DNA from: Parelaphostrongylus tenuis | Taxonomy: Eukaryota; Nematoda; Chromadorea; Rhabditida; Metastrongylidae | Length of the DNA stretch: 64,000 nt | NCBI GenBank assembly: GCA_019055375.1 | Contig: JAHQIW010005562.1 | Coordinates: 124,001 to 188,000 of the forward strand | Direction of reading: 5' to 3' | In this document: positions 11,688-23,200 of the stretch, one piece after another | Layout of the letters: each line of letters begins with the position of its first letter | How positions within the stretch are numbered: position 1 is the stretch's first letter | Program-made: the position numbers and the translations under genes | The notes under the pieces: model-generated | Seen by the model: the letters and a program-made list of their open reading frames with translations, nothing else | Databases searched by the model: none | What the model was told of the DNA's origin: nothing

Positions 11688-12215
11688 TTAAATTGAGACC
11701 TTGCATTCTGACAGGTAGCGAGTGAAGAGCCGAGCCAGGGTGTTGATGAGAATTGGCGGCAGGTTCTTTAGGTGTTCTGGTCTAATCCTGTCTGGACCGG
11801 GTGTTGTTCTGTTTTTCACCGACGATATAGCATGTCGGATTTCGGAAGGAAGGACCGATGGAACGACATATTCGTCCTCTTTCAATTTATATGACGGTAA
11901 GAGAACATGGCTAGCGAAGAGATCAGAGTAGTATTGGTGGATGATTTTCTCCATAGCCCTTCTGGAAGCTGTAAGTGTCCCGTCAGGGTATCGGAGTGCA
12001 ATCATCTTGGTCTTATAGTTGGCGAAGCCTCGCTGGGCTTTGCGAATGCTCTTCCCAGCTTCTGCAGCTTCTGCCATAACTGCTGCTCTTCTCTCTTTAA
12101 GGTCTTCTTTTATCGCTTCTCTGCATCGTTTCGCAAGTTCGGACGTAAGGTTTCCGTTGCCTGCAGCTCGTGCGATTCCACGTTGACGTATCAGCTCGAG
12201 TGTCTGCGGAGACAA
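11688..12215 (-). pseudogene. RTE linker and start of reverse transcriptase
   Basis: This stretch of 175 codons holds the endonuclease-RT linker (Ala/Arg-rich, helical, about residues 1-80) and the first RT block TPGPDRIRPEHLKNL near its end. It stops at TAA 11688-11690, where the frame continues with WKTSKTVLLFKKG. The linker upstream (about 12216-12430) is readable only in another frame, showing at least one indel. Confidence 0.85.
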
Positions 12216-12429
12216 GCGTCTCTTCGTGACCTTAGGACTCTCGGCTTTTTTAGCGCTAACGTGAAGATATTCAACGAGTCGATCGTATTCTTCATCGATG
12301 TTGTCGACAACGGTATCTTCCCAAGAGCCGACTAATGATTTGAATACATCCCAGTTTATGGTAGTTCTGGGACTTCGTTGTTTGAAGTTAGCGGCTTTCT
12401 CTCCTCTCTGCGAAAATCGGAACGTTGCG

Positions 12430-13148
12430 CGAAGGAGGCGATGGTCTGATCCCGTGTAGAACTTGGGAACAACAGCGACGTCTGTCAGGCAAAACCTTCG
12501 ATTTACTATGATGTGATCTATTTCGTTATGGTACTCTCCATTGGGAGACTCCCACGTCCATCGCTGAGAGAGAGGCTTTTGGAATTCGAGTTACCATGGA
12601 TGGTTTGGGTCGTCATGATAAACTCGGATAGCCTCTCACCCTGTTCATTCCATTCTAGTCCGTGAGGTCCCTATGTGACGTTCTTAAGACATTCTTCTAG
12701 GTCGAATTTTTGCGTTAAAATCTCCGACAATGACCTTGAAGAATGTATGATCTTTTCTGAAGAATTTTTCGAGATCCATATAGAACGCTTCGACTTCGTC
12801 TTCTTCATAGCTTGATGTTGGTGCGTAAGCAACGAAGATGGTCAAAGCCGGCATAGAACCACATCGTTTCAACCGTAATCGTCCGATACGGGTTGTTAGT
12901 TGTTCGAACGAATCAATGCTCACGGTCAAATTCGATTTGACGAGGACGCCAACGCCACCGACACCTCTGCGATCGCATGTTCCAAGGAACAGTTCTTCTC
13001 CGGTGTCATAGACAGCATGAAAAGGATGGCGCCTTCTCGTCTCAGCCAGGCCAATGACGTGGTACCTTATTCTTCTTGCTTGAATCAACAGATCTTCTAC
13101 AGCGGATTGTTGAGCAAGGATTCTTGCGTTGTAGGTACAGATCGTCAT
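12430..13148 (-). pseudogene. RTE apurinic-like endonuclease domain
   Basis: The open part (12684-13148) shows AP-endonuclease motifs in order: CTYNAR, GLAETRR (catalytic Glu), GGVGVLVK, FVAYAPTSS and VGDFNAKI. It then runs into a stop after RPRRMS. The rest of the domain is legible only in shifted frames: GLEWNEQGERLSEF (about 12610-12655), NGEYHNEIDHIIVNRRF (about 12495-12545) and GSDHRLLRA (about 12425-12452). At least two frameshifts and several stops lie in this stretch. The region 13149-13653 is the GC-rich 5' leader of the element. Confidence 0.85.
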
Positions 13149-14262
13149 TTTAGTCCGTTTCGATCTTGGCAGCCTAGTTCGGCCCTGAGATTTTAGCAGC
13201 GTCTCCGCACTCGTCCTACCTGGCGCTGCCGTACCAGGGGCTCTTTCGGGGTCAGGGGAATGAGGCCCACATTTGTTACTGTTTTTGGCATTTTAATACC
13301 CAACGTGTAGCTTGCCAGGCTCTAAACGTGGGGGCTGGGTACTCACGAGTAGCTTGCCAGTCTCTCTCGGAGGAGCGGGAGGAGCTTATTTGTTGGAGGC
13401 GACTCCTAACCGCCTCCCATGTACTTCCCAGCCGCTTGATTGCAGGCTTTTGGCCGACTTGACTCGTAGAAATAGAGTTTTTGTCAAGTCGGCGCTGCAG
13501 AAGCAGGGAGCTCGTCCCCTGAATCCACCTGCGTCTCTGGGAAGCACACGGTCGCTTTTGGTTCGCGTTTTATTCCCCTATCCACCACCTGGGGACGCGC
13601 CACGTGCCCTCGCGACTAACCGGGCGGGATCCCTCAAAGAGGGAGGTCCGTGGAACACCCTTCATAACACTGTAAAATTCAGAAAAATGTTTTACATCGG
13701 CCGCGCGCATCTAGTTGTTACTTCGCTGGAAGCACGATGAGCACATGAAAGTGTAGTGGAAGTATCGTAGTATCAAGGCGACACATTTCATCTGGAGTTT
13801 CTATTGAAGCGGAAAATAATTCTCAGTCGAACGACGACTCTACATGCGACGCGCCAATGTATTTTGATCGATCGATAGCGAGCCGCTGCATCGAATCTGC
13901 GGCCACCGACCCCGACTGTAGATCAGCCGGTAAACAAGCGCAGGAATATGTAAAACTCGATTTATTTTCCCTACTGCACTGTAATGAAATTGTCTTCTCC
14001 TGAAAATAAACAGCGTCGGAATTGCTAAAATTTACGCTATCGAATGATTACAGTTAGTCTAAAGAAAGAGCTTTTCCTACAAGAATTATGTGCGTGTGGA
14101 GCACAAATGTTTTCTTTTCGCTGAAGCGTTACAACGATACCTTTCCAAAAACAACCAGGTAGCACTCTAGTGACAGATTAAAGCTTCTGGACGATTAGTG
14201 AAAGTGAAGTGGGAAATTCTGTTCCGCGAGAAGGATCGTTTCTTCATTCCGTGCCGTCAAAC

Positions 14263-16387
14263 AGAAAAGTGTTGTATCAAGTGTTATATATAGAAAAAGC
14301 AACAACAAGCTGCTCCAAACTTTAGTAAACACAAATACTCAAGTATTTCAATGATAATGAGCAAAAATGGAAAAGTCGGGAAAGTTTTTTGCCAACCCAC
14401 TAGTTTGCAAAGATTTGGCCTTTCTTGCACAGAACTTTTCGTGTGAGTTTAGGGAGGCACCCATCGGAAGCAATTAGACGAATCAGGAAGCCTCTTATGG
14501 CCCGATATCACCTTCACGTATCACATCAATGTCATTTGGAAAAATGCGAACCAGATCAGCTATAGGAAATCATTTCTAAGGCGTACTGCTCTAAAGGAAA
14601 AAGTCGAGCGCGGAACTTTGGTGCTAAAACATTGACAAAGGCTGTAACTTTCAAGAGTGCCTGTAGTAGAGTATAGATAGATGCATGAAAATTTTTTCAT
14701 CTATAAAGCAGTAGAGCAAGGACTCTTCTACATCTCTACAGAAGTCCTGTTTCTTGAAGAGTACTATTAGTCAAAAAGTAGCCAATAGTTATCGATGAAG
14801 CGAGTTCGCAAGCAATATGTAGTGTCATATTCCACAGAAGACTCATTTTTTTCTAGTTGCCTCAGCATGTTTCATCTACAAGCGGCCACATATTCTACCA
14901 TCTGCTGATCATAAATTCCCTTATTGATGGTAAACCTCCGAGTTTATTACGAGACTACAACATAGAGAGGTTAATGCGCTCCATCAATGCACTGATCGCA
15001 TCGATTGCCGCGTGAACGATCAGCACGACGCCTCTTGATATCGGGGGCCGTATTAAAAGGTTAACGTCTACTAAAAACCCACGCAACAGTATTATCACAT
15101 ATACAAGTTCATCGTTGTCGTTTTGCTATTTGACGTCATTGCTGTTTTGACGTTGTGCCGTGTAAAAAGCAAATTTCTCAGATTTCAGGCTGCCTTCGCA
15201 ACGCCCAAGGGGATCTAATACGCCGAAGACATAGAGATACTCAAGGATATTACGAAAAGCTTGCGAGGTCCATATTCACACGACATGCATACACAAATCA
15301 TGATGCTCTTCCTTAATCACTATCGCGCAAGATGAAACTGACATACTGTGCACTTGCTGGATTAGAAATCGCCTACAGTAAGTGAACTTCCTCCAATTTC
15401 TTTGCGAGAGACTGGCAGTAATCTGTGAGCACCCACCCCCTTGTTGAGAGCTCAGCAAACTACACATTGATCATGAAAAAACTGTATATGGGAAACGGCT
15501 TGCATACTCCGAATCCCGAAAGAGCCCCCGCTAAAGCAGGGACGTAAAGGACAAGGGCGAAGAGACTGCCATAATCTCAACGCCCAGTTAGGGTGCCAAA
15601 ATCGCACACACTGAGGCCGTCAAAGACGTTGTCTCTTAACTAAAATTCGCTCTGAGCCCACTGCGAAGAGATCGACAATATTCTCACCATCACGTCGACG
15701 ACAAAACAGGTCGGTGTCTCGTCGATCCAGCGCGCGACAGTCATCTCGACACTCAAAAAATCCAGCTAGTATTACATCTCGACGCATATTACGAATAGGA
15801 TCAAAAATGGTGGATGTTTACGAAGAACGAGTGCATTGAAACTTCGTAGGTCAAAGCGAATGGGAAGTTGGCGATCCGTACTTGTAGTACATGTGCTCTC
15901 ATACGAATCCTCTACTCAAAATCTATTGATGCAGGCACTGATACATTGAGAGAAAGACCAAAAACCTACCAAATTTCCTTATAAGAACAGCGTACCTTAG
16001 AATCGAAAGGAAATACATTTGTACCAAATTAATTGATCACAGGGTTACACTCCAGTCAGTCCACTACGAAGTGGTATATGTACTATAAGGTCTTGGCATA
16101 CAGTACCGATTAAAGATCAGTAATTGCTCTGGGACGCACTGAGGACAAAATCAACTTGCTCATCGGAGCTGGCTTAAAGAATTACTTGGTGCAATGCTGG
16201 TTTCGTGAGTGGAAATTACTTTCAAATTGTTAATATGGAGTATGTAACGGACGTGAGAGGTTTTCAATGGTATTGCTCATTAAAATCTTCTTTTACGTAT
16301 ATTCGATCATCGGTCAAATAGGGAAACTGGAATTCAGTGGCTGAAAAAGGTTTTTCTAATCTAATAATATCCAATATGGCGAAGAAA
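14263..16387. other. Unassigned DNA
   Basis: The stretch 14930-15790 is less AT-rich than its surroundings and contains many short blocked frames. It could be an old, unrecognisable transposon, but no motif supports that. No exon with matching splice signals was found. Confidence 0.3.
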
Positions 16388-16848
16388 CAGCAAGCTATTG
16401 GTAAGAAATTTTCCGGAACTTTTCGTTTTTTTTTGGTTACTCTTCATAATTTGAGTTTTGTATTTATTATCGCTTAGAGAAGTTCCTGAGGACTTTTGAT
16501 ACATAACACTTACGCTTCTGTGTTGAGATCGAACTGTCTCGAGAGCAACAGCCGATTGTTGATGCTACACGAGTACGATTGAGACGTTCAATTGCATTCA
16601 AAATAGCTCGACGGTAATTTCTTGTGAGCTGCCTGATCTTTGCTTATGCATCAGATCTCCATTTCAAGCCTTGAATTCATTGAAACGATCAAAAACTGCA
16701 GTTCTCTCAAGCGTTACGTCTTCTCAGGCCACGTTAATTTAACGAAAAGTCTTAACAGCACTTGAAGCCAAACGATACCCGTGTAGCATCAACAATCGTT
16801 TTTGCTATCGGGACAGTTCCTTTTCAAAAAAGAAATGTATAAGCCTTG
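16388..16848. repeat. Mariner-like MITE, family 3 copy 2
   Basis: The copy starts TTGGTAAGAAATTTTCCGGA and ends with the block CGATACCCGTGTAGCATCAA...GGGACAGTTCC...GTATAAG, both shared with 9922-10145. Inside, GATGCTACACGAGTACG at about 16559 is the inverse of CGATACCCGTGTAGCATC at about 16777, forming a stem with a 200-bp loop absent from copy 1. Confidence 0.6.
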
Positions 16849-16907
16849 CATATCATATTAACCCCTATGAAGGTGGTCGAAACGATAATAAAATTGAAAA
16901 AGCTTAC

Positions 16908-17103
16908 CTCCGTTAGCTTGGTAACAATATATTTGGACATCCTCACCTTTTTGCAACTCAACAAAGTCACCAAAGGATAATGCTGAAAGAGTGCTAAGAA
17001 TACTACAAGAAATTCCAGTTATTCTAAGACGTGATGTATGGTTTATAGTACATGATTTATAAATTTCAATGCGACCAGAAAAATTCAGATCTTTTGAAAT
17101 GTA
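16908..17103 (-). CDS. Candidate internal exon, unknown protein
   Basis: On the minus strand an open exon of 196 nt begins after an acceptor (GTGATGCAG) and ends at a strong donor, G|GTAAGC (plus positions 16902-16907). It enters in phase 0 and leaves in phase 1. The product is hydrophilic with three cysteines; the latter half reads FGDFVELQKGEDVQIYCYQA, resembling the B strand of an immunoglobulin-like fold, but no family is recognised. Neighbouring exons were not found; the next element downstream on this strand is a MITE. It may be part of a live gene or a decayed one. Confidence 0.4.
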
Positions 17104-17419
17104 CTGCATCACTATGAACCTACCAAGAACTCACCTATATCACCCTATCTGATTCGATGTGCGATCCAAAAAATGCACGGCTACTAACTACTAGGAAGAA
17201 ATAGAATATATTAAAGAACATTTGTAATCCTATTCATGAATTTTCTGAAATTAGCCACGTATCTGACAATTAGACGAGAAATAGAGTGATACTGAATGAT
17301 TCTTGAAAAAAGGATAAAAACGACAACGGATGACTCACCCCATGAGTTAAACTGTCGACGATAGTAAGAAAATGGTGACTCTTATCACACTGTGTTGTGA
17401 AGAACTCCAAGAAGGTGTT

Positions 17420-17459
<40 letters not shown>

Positions 17460-17985
17460 AAAGCTTCAGAGCTGTCGGTATATCGGCTTCAAATGATGAA
17501 GCACTATGAGTAATTGTCGCTGGCCCCATACAAGGCCAATGCGAGCATAACACAGTAATCAAAAGCCTGCACAAGTGTGTCCACAAAATTATCCATATAA
17601 ATAACGAATAACCTCGCTTTTTGTCCCCCAATTACCAGTATACCAGTTCATTTAGTGTAGTTTTGATCAGCACAACGTAAACCACCTCAGCATGTCATAC
17701 GAGACTATGCTACTCTGAGGAGGTTAACATAAGTAGATAGCTATAATTGGATCTATGCTGAGACAATAGACCGGTATGAAGCTGGAGACGAGATGGGAAG
17801 ATCCATCACAACCAGAAGGTAAAGTGACTCATTCTTGACGTTTTGCTATGATTAGACGAGGAAAATCTATCGTGCCATAGATTTGATCGCTAACATATGA
17901 ATAAAATTTAAGTTATAGAGAATGTTGGATGTCAACGCTATGGTCATCTTCGATGTTGTTGATGCAGTACACTTAGAGTGCTTTT
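17104..17985. other. Unassigned DNA with a TA tract
   Basis: It contains a (TA)n microsatellite and a minus-strand frame (17465-17631) that reads like protein up to the TA tract, but lacks a supported splice structure. Confidence 0.3.
17422..17457. repeat. (TA)n microsatellite
   Basis: An uninterrupted TA dinucleotide run of about 36 bp. The Tyr-Ile runs it produces in two minus frames are artefacts. Confidence 0.95.
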
Positions 17986-17989
17986 CATA

Positions 17990-18560
17990 CAAAAAGCGCC
18001 ATCGATCCCTGAGATATTGTATATTCATGATTTTGCAGTTTCGCATTCGTTGCTGAATCTTCCATATCCTATAGTTTCGTCGCCAGACTTTTCTACTCAC
18101 CGTTCGAAAGTTTAAATGACAGACATTCTCAGCTGCGCAGAGTTTCAAAATAGGGGAAAGATTTGTCAAAACCAGACAGAGTGCTCGCATACTTCAAAGT
18201 AAAGAGTCTTTGTGATTAGTCGACAATTACGCATCAACTGTCTTCGTTGCATACTTTGCTGCCTATTGTGATCAAAGTGTGATGGACACCAACAACGAAA
18301 ATTTCCCTATGAAATGCGTCAACACTGAAAGATCTTCGCACAAAGAAACATAACACGTGTATTAATGCAAATGTGCAATGAACATCATCAGTTTCCTAAA
18401 TATGGCTACAGCTGGGTAAGAATTGCGTGAAAAAATTATCAGTCTCAGCTAACCACGAGTATGCACTTTCGTTAAATTTACAATGTACACTTGCCAGAAG
18501 ACGCACAACAAGTACTGGAATACATGCATTGCAAGAAGATTGCAAATATAAATGATACTC
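17990..18560. repeat. Segmental duplication, copy 1
   Basis: About 570 bp is duplicated in direct orientation at 24150-24755. Long shared blocks include AAAGAGTCTTTGTGATTAGTCGACAAT, TCGTTGCATACTT, GTGTATTAATGCAAATGTGC and GAGTATGC. A minus frame is conserved in amino-acid character (KVWRRNYRIWKIQQ versus KFGYEQRMWNIPQQ), suggesting that a minus-strand exon or an old coding element lies inside the duplicated unit. Confidence 0.75.
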
Positions 18561-18600
18561 ATAATTGCTGGTATTTTAGCCAATATAGAAATGTTGAAAA

Positions 18601-18711
18601 ATGAGTGGTGGAGCGAATGTGCTTGGGTGTGTAGTGGTAGCACGCGTCTCCGGTATGGATGAAATTCGACTTCGACGTTCGTCCGGGGTCGCATTTTTGC
18701 TCACCATTCAT
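18601..18711 (+). repeat. tRNA-like element with inverted ends, copy 1
   Basis: This 111-bp unit starts ATGAGTGGTGGAG and ends CTCACCATTCAT, giving imperfect terminal inverted repeats of 11-12 bp. The interior GTGTAGTGGTAGCACGCGTC resembles the D-arm/A-box half of tRNA-Gly. The partner at 50418-50527 is 110 bp long and organised identically. Confidence 0.65.
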
Positions 18712-18999
18712 TCTCTTAGGTATCAACAACTATCTTTTTGCGTGATCTATTTTCAAATCTATTGTGCTTGTCTAACCAGTTCTCTTCGATTCCTTTCCGT
18801 CACTTCCATTGCCCATGAAGTCACCGTTTTTCGACTCGTGGTTTCAGCTGTCGCTTGAGAATTTTTATCCTCGTGATTGCTAACATTTATTGTAACTAGT
18901 GCAGTGTTATACAGCACGTCTAAAAACAATTTACTCTTTGAAATCCCAATTATTAGCAGTTAAAATTTTCTGAATTTTTTCGTCTATTTTATTTGATCG

Positions 19000-19560
19000 G
19001 TTATCAGTGTTTTTCACTGTGCGCATCCCAGTAATTCTTGCATTCAATTCGTTTTTCGTCTTCTTGTCCAACGGGTAGAATACTCATTGGGCGAATCTTA
19101 ATTCAATCTCAATGATAGCCTGGCCGTGGCGCTCCATAGGGCGTTGCTGTTGACTAACGGAGAGAGTTTGGGGGGAGGGAGGGGAATGGGGTGGAGCTTG
19201 GCTCCACGCGTTCTTTGGCCACGCAACCTTTACCTTCCAGCCTCCCACTCCAATAAATTTCGAAACAATTTGCAATGTTATAATTAACAATACCACAAGT
19301 ACTTGATTCACGCAATACTTTCAGTGATCAAAGTCATTTCGCACTTTTGCTTCTTGCATTCTGTGTTGAAACATTTTGAACTAGTTGAGCAAACATCTTT
19401 TTTTGTTTGCTTCGTAGATAGGCGCGGAGCAGTTGTATTCTAATGCCAGTACTCACTGGCTCTGGCTAGCCTATAGGCAGCGCCAATTTTGAATCGTTTT
19501 TGTTCAGTGGAGTTTAGAAAGTTCTTATCTATTCGTCGAGCACTTCTTTAGATGAGCAAA
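19000..19560. repeat. Dispersed repeat, family G copy 1
   Basis: It shares TTTTCACTGTGC, CAATTCGTTTTTCG and CCTGGCCGTGG with 40330-40625 in the same order, and the right-hand TTCAGTGGAGTTTAGA block. Copy 1 contains an extra G-rich stretch (19160-19190). It is non-coding and of unknown class. Confidence 0.55.
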
Positions 19561-19939
19561 AAAAAAAGATAGAAAAAGTTAGCAATCTAGAATATGTAGA
19601 AACCCACACCTCACCTCGAACTTTGTGTCGCATTTACTTTATTCTTTTAGCACTCCGGTTCATATAATTCATCATATGCGTTCTATTCCCTTCTGTTACT
19701 CTGCTTCTCAAGATGAAGTGGGATTCCGCGAGAACCAATGCCGTTAATTTGACGGAGTACTCGCAGTGTGATCAGTGTGTTCTATCCTTGTACAAAAATG
19801 AAATAAAAGTACAAGAACAATTCTGAGCATCATCTCTCTACTAAAAGTGATCACCTTAATAAGAGTGTCTGGAAGGCTGAGGAAAAAATACTTTCTTAAC
19901 TATCCGATCTTATTATACCTTTATTTCGAGTGTTTTATT
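19561..19939. other. Unassigned DNA
   Basis: No feature was recognised. Confidence 0.3.
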
Positions 19940-20565
19940 CTAGCCACGCTCAAATTACAATAGATCCTTTCACTATTATTTGGGCTAACATGTTATGTGA
20001 TCTTCTAATGTGCTCTTCTACAGCCCGATACACGTGTTTCGTCCTTACGGTCTCGTCAGTTGTGTAGAACACGTCGTCATCCGATCTCTTCTGATCAATT
20101 CTCTCGGGAGCCCTACTATCCCTACAAAGAAGTACCGAAGACAAACGCTTTACATCGTGAGTCAGGTGAAACTATCACTACAATAAATAAGACAAATATG
20201 TATCAATAAATAATATCAAACACATGTTGACTCAAATAATAATGAAAAGATCTATTGAAAAATATGAGCGTGCTCTCAATGAAGTACTCGAAATAAAGAC
20301 ATGATATGTTAAAATTTCAGCCAAAGAGCAATCGAGTGTGCAACACTGTAATTTCAGTGATATTTTCACATGACGTGCAGTGTAAAGCGTTCGTCTTCGA
20401 TACCTCTCTGTAGAAAGAGTAGGGCCCCGCGAGAACTGACCAGATAAGATCGAAAGACGACAGGTTCTCCTCGACTGACGGGACTGTAAGGTCAAAACAC
20501 GTGTATCGGGCTGTACAAGAGCCCATTACTAGACCACATGATATGTTGACCCAAATAATAATGAA
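19940..20565. repeat. Foldback MITE, family 2 copy 2
   Basis: The left arm (GGGCTAACATGTTATGTGATC, then CTACAGCCCGATACACGTGT) is mirrored by the right arm (ACACGTGTATCGGGCTGTAC, then ACCACATGATATGTTGACCC). Internal arms (AAGTACCGAAGACAAACGC / GCGTTCGTCTTCGATACC) also pair. Frames on the minus strand here are by-products of the palindrome. Confidence 0.75.
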
Positions 20566-20569
20566 AGGA

Positions 20570-21425
20570 TCTATACGATCTCATTCGCTAGAGACAAATT
20601 TTTCGTAGTAGTGTTAGTTCGAAAGCTGAGACATAGGCTACAGCTCAAGTCGCTGATTTTTGAAGAAGCCTTTTCTTCAAGCAGCCACAGAAGAGCGGTG
20701 GGAGGAGCCATTTCTTACGTTGTAGACGTGCATATTTCTCGTCGGACAGAAGCCTGTCTTTGGACTATTAGTAAAAATTCGATGGCCTAATCGTTTCTAA
20801 TTCCAACGCTGCACTTATTTTCGGCAAAAAAACCGCTCCTCTGCATTGCAATAGGGAAAACGAGATTGCTTCATACAAGCAAAAAGGGTTTTTTCGGTCA
20901 ATCCATGGGCTGGTGGGGGGAGGAGGGGCGGGGGAATGACGAACGTGGTCGTTTTCACACGACCATTGATCGATTCGCCCTTCAGCTGCTGGCATACCTT
21001 CCTGCAAGATTGCACAGAAATGGTAGCTTCACAAAACAAGCACAGCGTTGGGATTAGTAAATATTACGCTATCGAATGATTATTAATGGTACAAAAAAAG
21101 AGCTCCGTCCGGTGAGGTGTAAGGCAAAAACATTTTTTTTCTCTTAGAGTTCCATCAAAAAAGCTGTTTAGCAAGCAAACTAATTTTTTTTACTCGAAAC
21201 TTATGCTATCGAATGAGCATCAGCACCCTAAGGAAGGAGTTTTGTCCAGCGAAATGCAAGAGAGATAAGAAAGAAAATCACGTGGTCTTGAAGAACATAG
21301 TGTTATTTTGAAATTTTACAGCGTTGTAAAAGGGTGTTTTGAAAAAGGGCTATGTGGGGCTCCAGCCAGAAAACTAATCTATTGAACAATTAGTAAAACT
21401 TCTATGAAAGCTTATGTGTCGAAAT
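20570..21425. repeat. Modular palindromic repeat, copy 5 (partial)
   Basis: It contains ATTCCAACGCTGCACTTATTTTC (20803) in one orientation. At 21070 (CTATCGAATGATTATTAAT) and 21200 (CTATCGAATGAGCATC) are two modules in the other. The second family motif is TTTGTCCAGCGAAATGC at about 21241. The right terminus is not clear; a SINE relic follows directly. Confidence 0.62.
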
Positions 21426-22195
21426 GGTTAGAGGAGCTCTGCGTCGCACACAGGGTTTACGGTTTGATCTCCCTCTCATTGTTTGTATATAACTGCCAAA
21501 GTAGCCAGCTATTTGTGACTGACTTTGAGCGGTTGTGCCTCGAAGTAGAACACAGCCTTTGGAGAGAAATTTAATCAAAGGAGATGTGATGACGAAGAGT
21601 TAGAGAGATATGGACGTAAGATAGTGTGGTAGGAACACGTCGGAACTCTGACCACGGGGTTTTGGAAGGGTCTATACAGGGAGGTGGAGGCTAGGAATTT
21701 GGTCTGATAGAATGTTATTTGTTTACATGTGGATTCCCAGGCCATGAGATGTACAGACGTGCTGCGACGAGCGAGTAATGGTTAAATGTAGTGTCTACTA
21801 GAGCACTATTTTGTTATATTCAATCTGTTTCCCACGACATTCAATGGAAATGATATTGGCCTATTCTAAGATTAGTCAGCACTAAGGAATGCCATAATCT
21901 GTATAATTACAACAGCTCATGGTTTACCGAGCCATCCATCTTACCGCGGTCGGTATATAGTACCAGAATGAGCACATTAGCATAGAGTGTATAGGTACCA
22001 GAGTATATTAGTACCAGAATGGTCTTAGACATGTCTGGGAGGATATGCTGCACTGATTGATGCAGCAGGAGGAAACTGCGAGTCATTGTAATGGCCAGAT
22101 ATACAATTTATCACTTCAAATGAAGTTAAAAACTGAAGACAAATGCACGGCGCATTCTCAGGGATTTATTAACTCCTAGAGCTTTACCCTTTACA
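21426..22195 (+). mobile_element. tRNA-derived SINE, family B copy 1 (split)
   Basis: The head (21426-21485) carries a tRNA-like A box (TGGTTAGAGGAG) and B box (GGTTTGATCTC) with CGCACACAGGG between them. The tail of the same family (ACCAGA..TTAGACATGTCTG..., AACTGCGAGTCATTGTAATGGCCAGATAT, GAAGACAAATGCA) resumes near 22012. About 525 bp of unrelated sequence separates head and tail. Compare the continuous copies at 48396-48665 and 54225-54480. Confidence 0.55.
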
Positions 22196-22349
22196 TTTTT
22201 CTGTCCTATGAAAATTTCTTCTCCAGCTAACAAAGTCGCTTTTTCCTTTGCTACTTTGAATCAGAAACAACTCCGTATATATATATACTCGTATATTCGC
22301 TTATGTATTGCTATATCTGTATAAATAAATGAATAAATGTACATACATA

Positions 22350-22435
22350 TGAGAGCGCAGTGGCCAAGTGGTTGCGATGCTTGGCGAGACGAGCGGGTAG
22401 CTGATCTCTAGTCCACAACGTTTTTCGGTAGTCAC
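22350..22435 (+). other. tRNA-like relic
   Basis: CAGTGGCCAAGTGGTTGCGATGC matches the A-box region of a tRNA exactly (TGGCCAAGTGG). The downstream B-box region (GCTGATCTCTAGTCC) is degenerate. Acceptor-stem pairing was not found, so this is a pseudo-tRNA or SINE head. Confidence 0.4.
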
Positions 22436-22621
22436 TAACGAACTTTCAATGGAGCGTCACAGCTAAGCTATCGTTGAGATTGCAAAGAGACGCATTCAAC
22501 CCATATCCTACGACGTTCAAGAAAAGAACGAAATGACAAATAAATGTTAGAAGTACAGGGATCTGCGTAGTGGAAAAAACCACTCTGTGAAGACGGATTA
22601 GAATAAAGTAATAAAGAGATT

Positions 22622-22624
<3 letters not shown>

Positions 22625-22659
<35 letters not shown>
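22625..22659. repeat. (TA)n microsatellite
   Basis: A TA run of about 35 bp. Confidence 0.93.
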
Positions 22660-22660
<1 letters not shown>

Positions 22661-22974
22661 CAAGGAGTGTCTTAAGCATCATCTAGCAGCTCCATTCAGT
22701 CAAAACAGCTCACAAATATTAAGGTCTCCTCTCTTGAGCATAACGCTACCAAACGCAATCATTCGAAAGTTCTTTCAGATATTCTCCACTAAAGGATTCG
22801 CAGTCGATTGGTCACAAGGTTAAGCGGCCCCATTTATCAGTCATCTGTTGAGACAATGTGTTCGAATATTTCACACTTGTGAGATTTTTTAGACGAAACG
22901 TTTGTTGCTGACCATGGTCATTTCAGCAGTGGAGAGATAAATCATAATATCATTTTTCAGCCACGCATTTCTTG

Positions 22975-23200
22975 CGGTCTATGAGATGGGCTGAGTTATA
23001 GATACACGTGTTCCGACGTTGCGGTCTCATTAGTTGGTTAGTTACCCTTTCCCGCCTTTTGCGAGGTCGAAACAGGCGTATCGGGCTCCATAAGTCAGTC
23101 CATCCTACTAGACTGCATGACATGCTTGGCTCAAAAATGACTTTGTGACGTATTAAAATTTGAGCTGTGGTCTTAAGAAAACACTCGGAACAAAAGATAG
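22975..23200. repeat. Foldback MITE, family 2 copy 3 (short)
   Basis: A reduced copy: GATACACGTGTTCCGACGTT is mirrored by GAGGTCGAAACAGGCGTATC across a short loop, followed by TGCATGACATGCTTGGCTCA. Its right flank (GTCTTAAGAAAACACTCGGAA) is also shared with the copy at 56335-56720. Confidence 0.65.

Larger units (their letters stand above)
10291..13653 (-). mobile_element. RTE-clade non-LTR retrotransposon (degenerate)
   Basis: This is a near full-length LINE on the minus strand, with an AP-endonuclease domain followed by reverse transcriptase. The 12-bp repeat AACACCCTTCAT at 10279-10290 and 13654-13665 is the target-site duplication and fixes both ends. The 3' end is a short tandem repeat (GGTGATACA units, 10291-10313) in place of poly(A), as is typical of RTE elements. 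The total of about 3.36 kb fits the clade. The single long minus frame is broken by several stops and frameshifts, so the copy is dead. It sits inside an older modular repeat, giving the relative age of the two. Confidence 0.92.
10153..14262. repeat. Modular palindromic repeat, copy 4 (split by RTE)
   Basis: The left arm (about 10153-10290) and right arm (about 13654-14262) belong to one element. AGCACGGGATAGAAACGATC at the left is the inverse of the right end (GATCGTTTCTTCATTCCGTG). The left arm contains GCTTAAATCTTCGGCTAGTG, which continues in family register across the insertion into AACACTGTAAAATTCAG, as in the uninterrupted copy at about 33690-33760. The right arm has CTATCGAATGATTACAG at 14038. 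The insertion separates the arms by 3.36 kb. Confidence 0.72.

Noticed and set aside
11907..12335. 142-codon plus-strand frame
   Set aside because: It is the antisense shadow of the RTE linker region.
13312..13740. 142-codon plus-strand open frame
   Set aside because: It lies antisense to the GC-rich 5' leader of the RTE element and runs over its target duplication, so it is a chance frame in GC-rich DNA.
15276..15467. Minus-strand 63-codon frame
   Set aside because: No domain, no compatible splice sites and no conservation elsewhere in the window.
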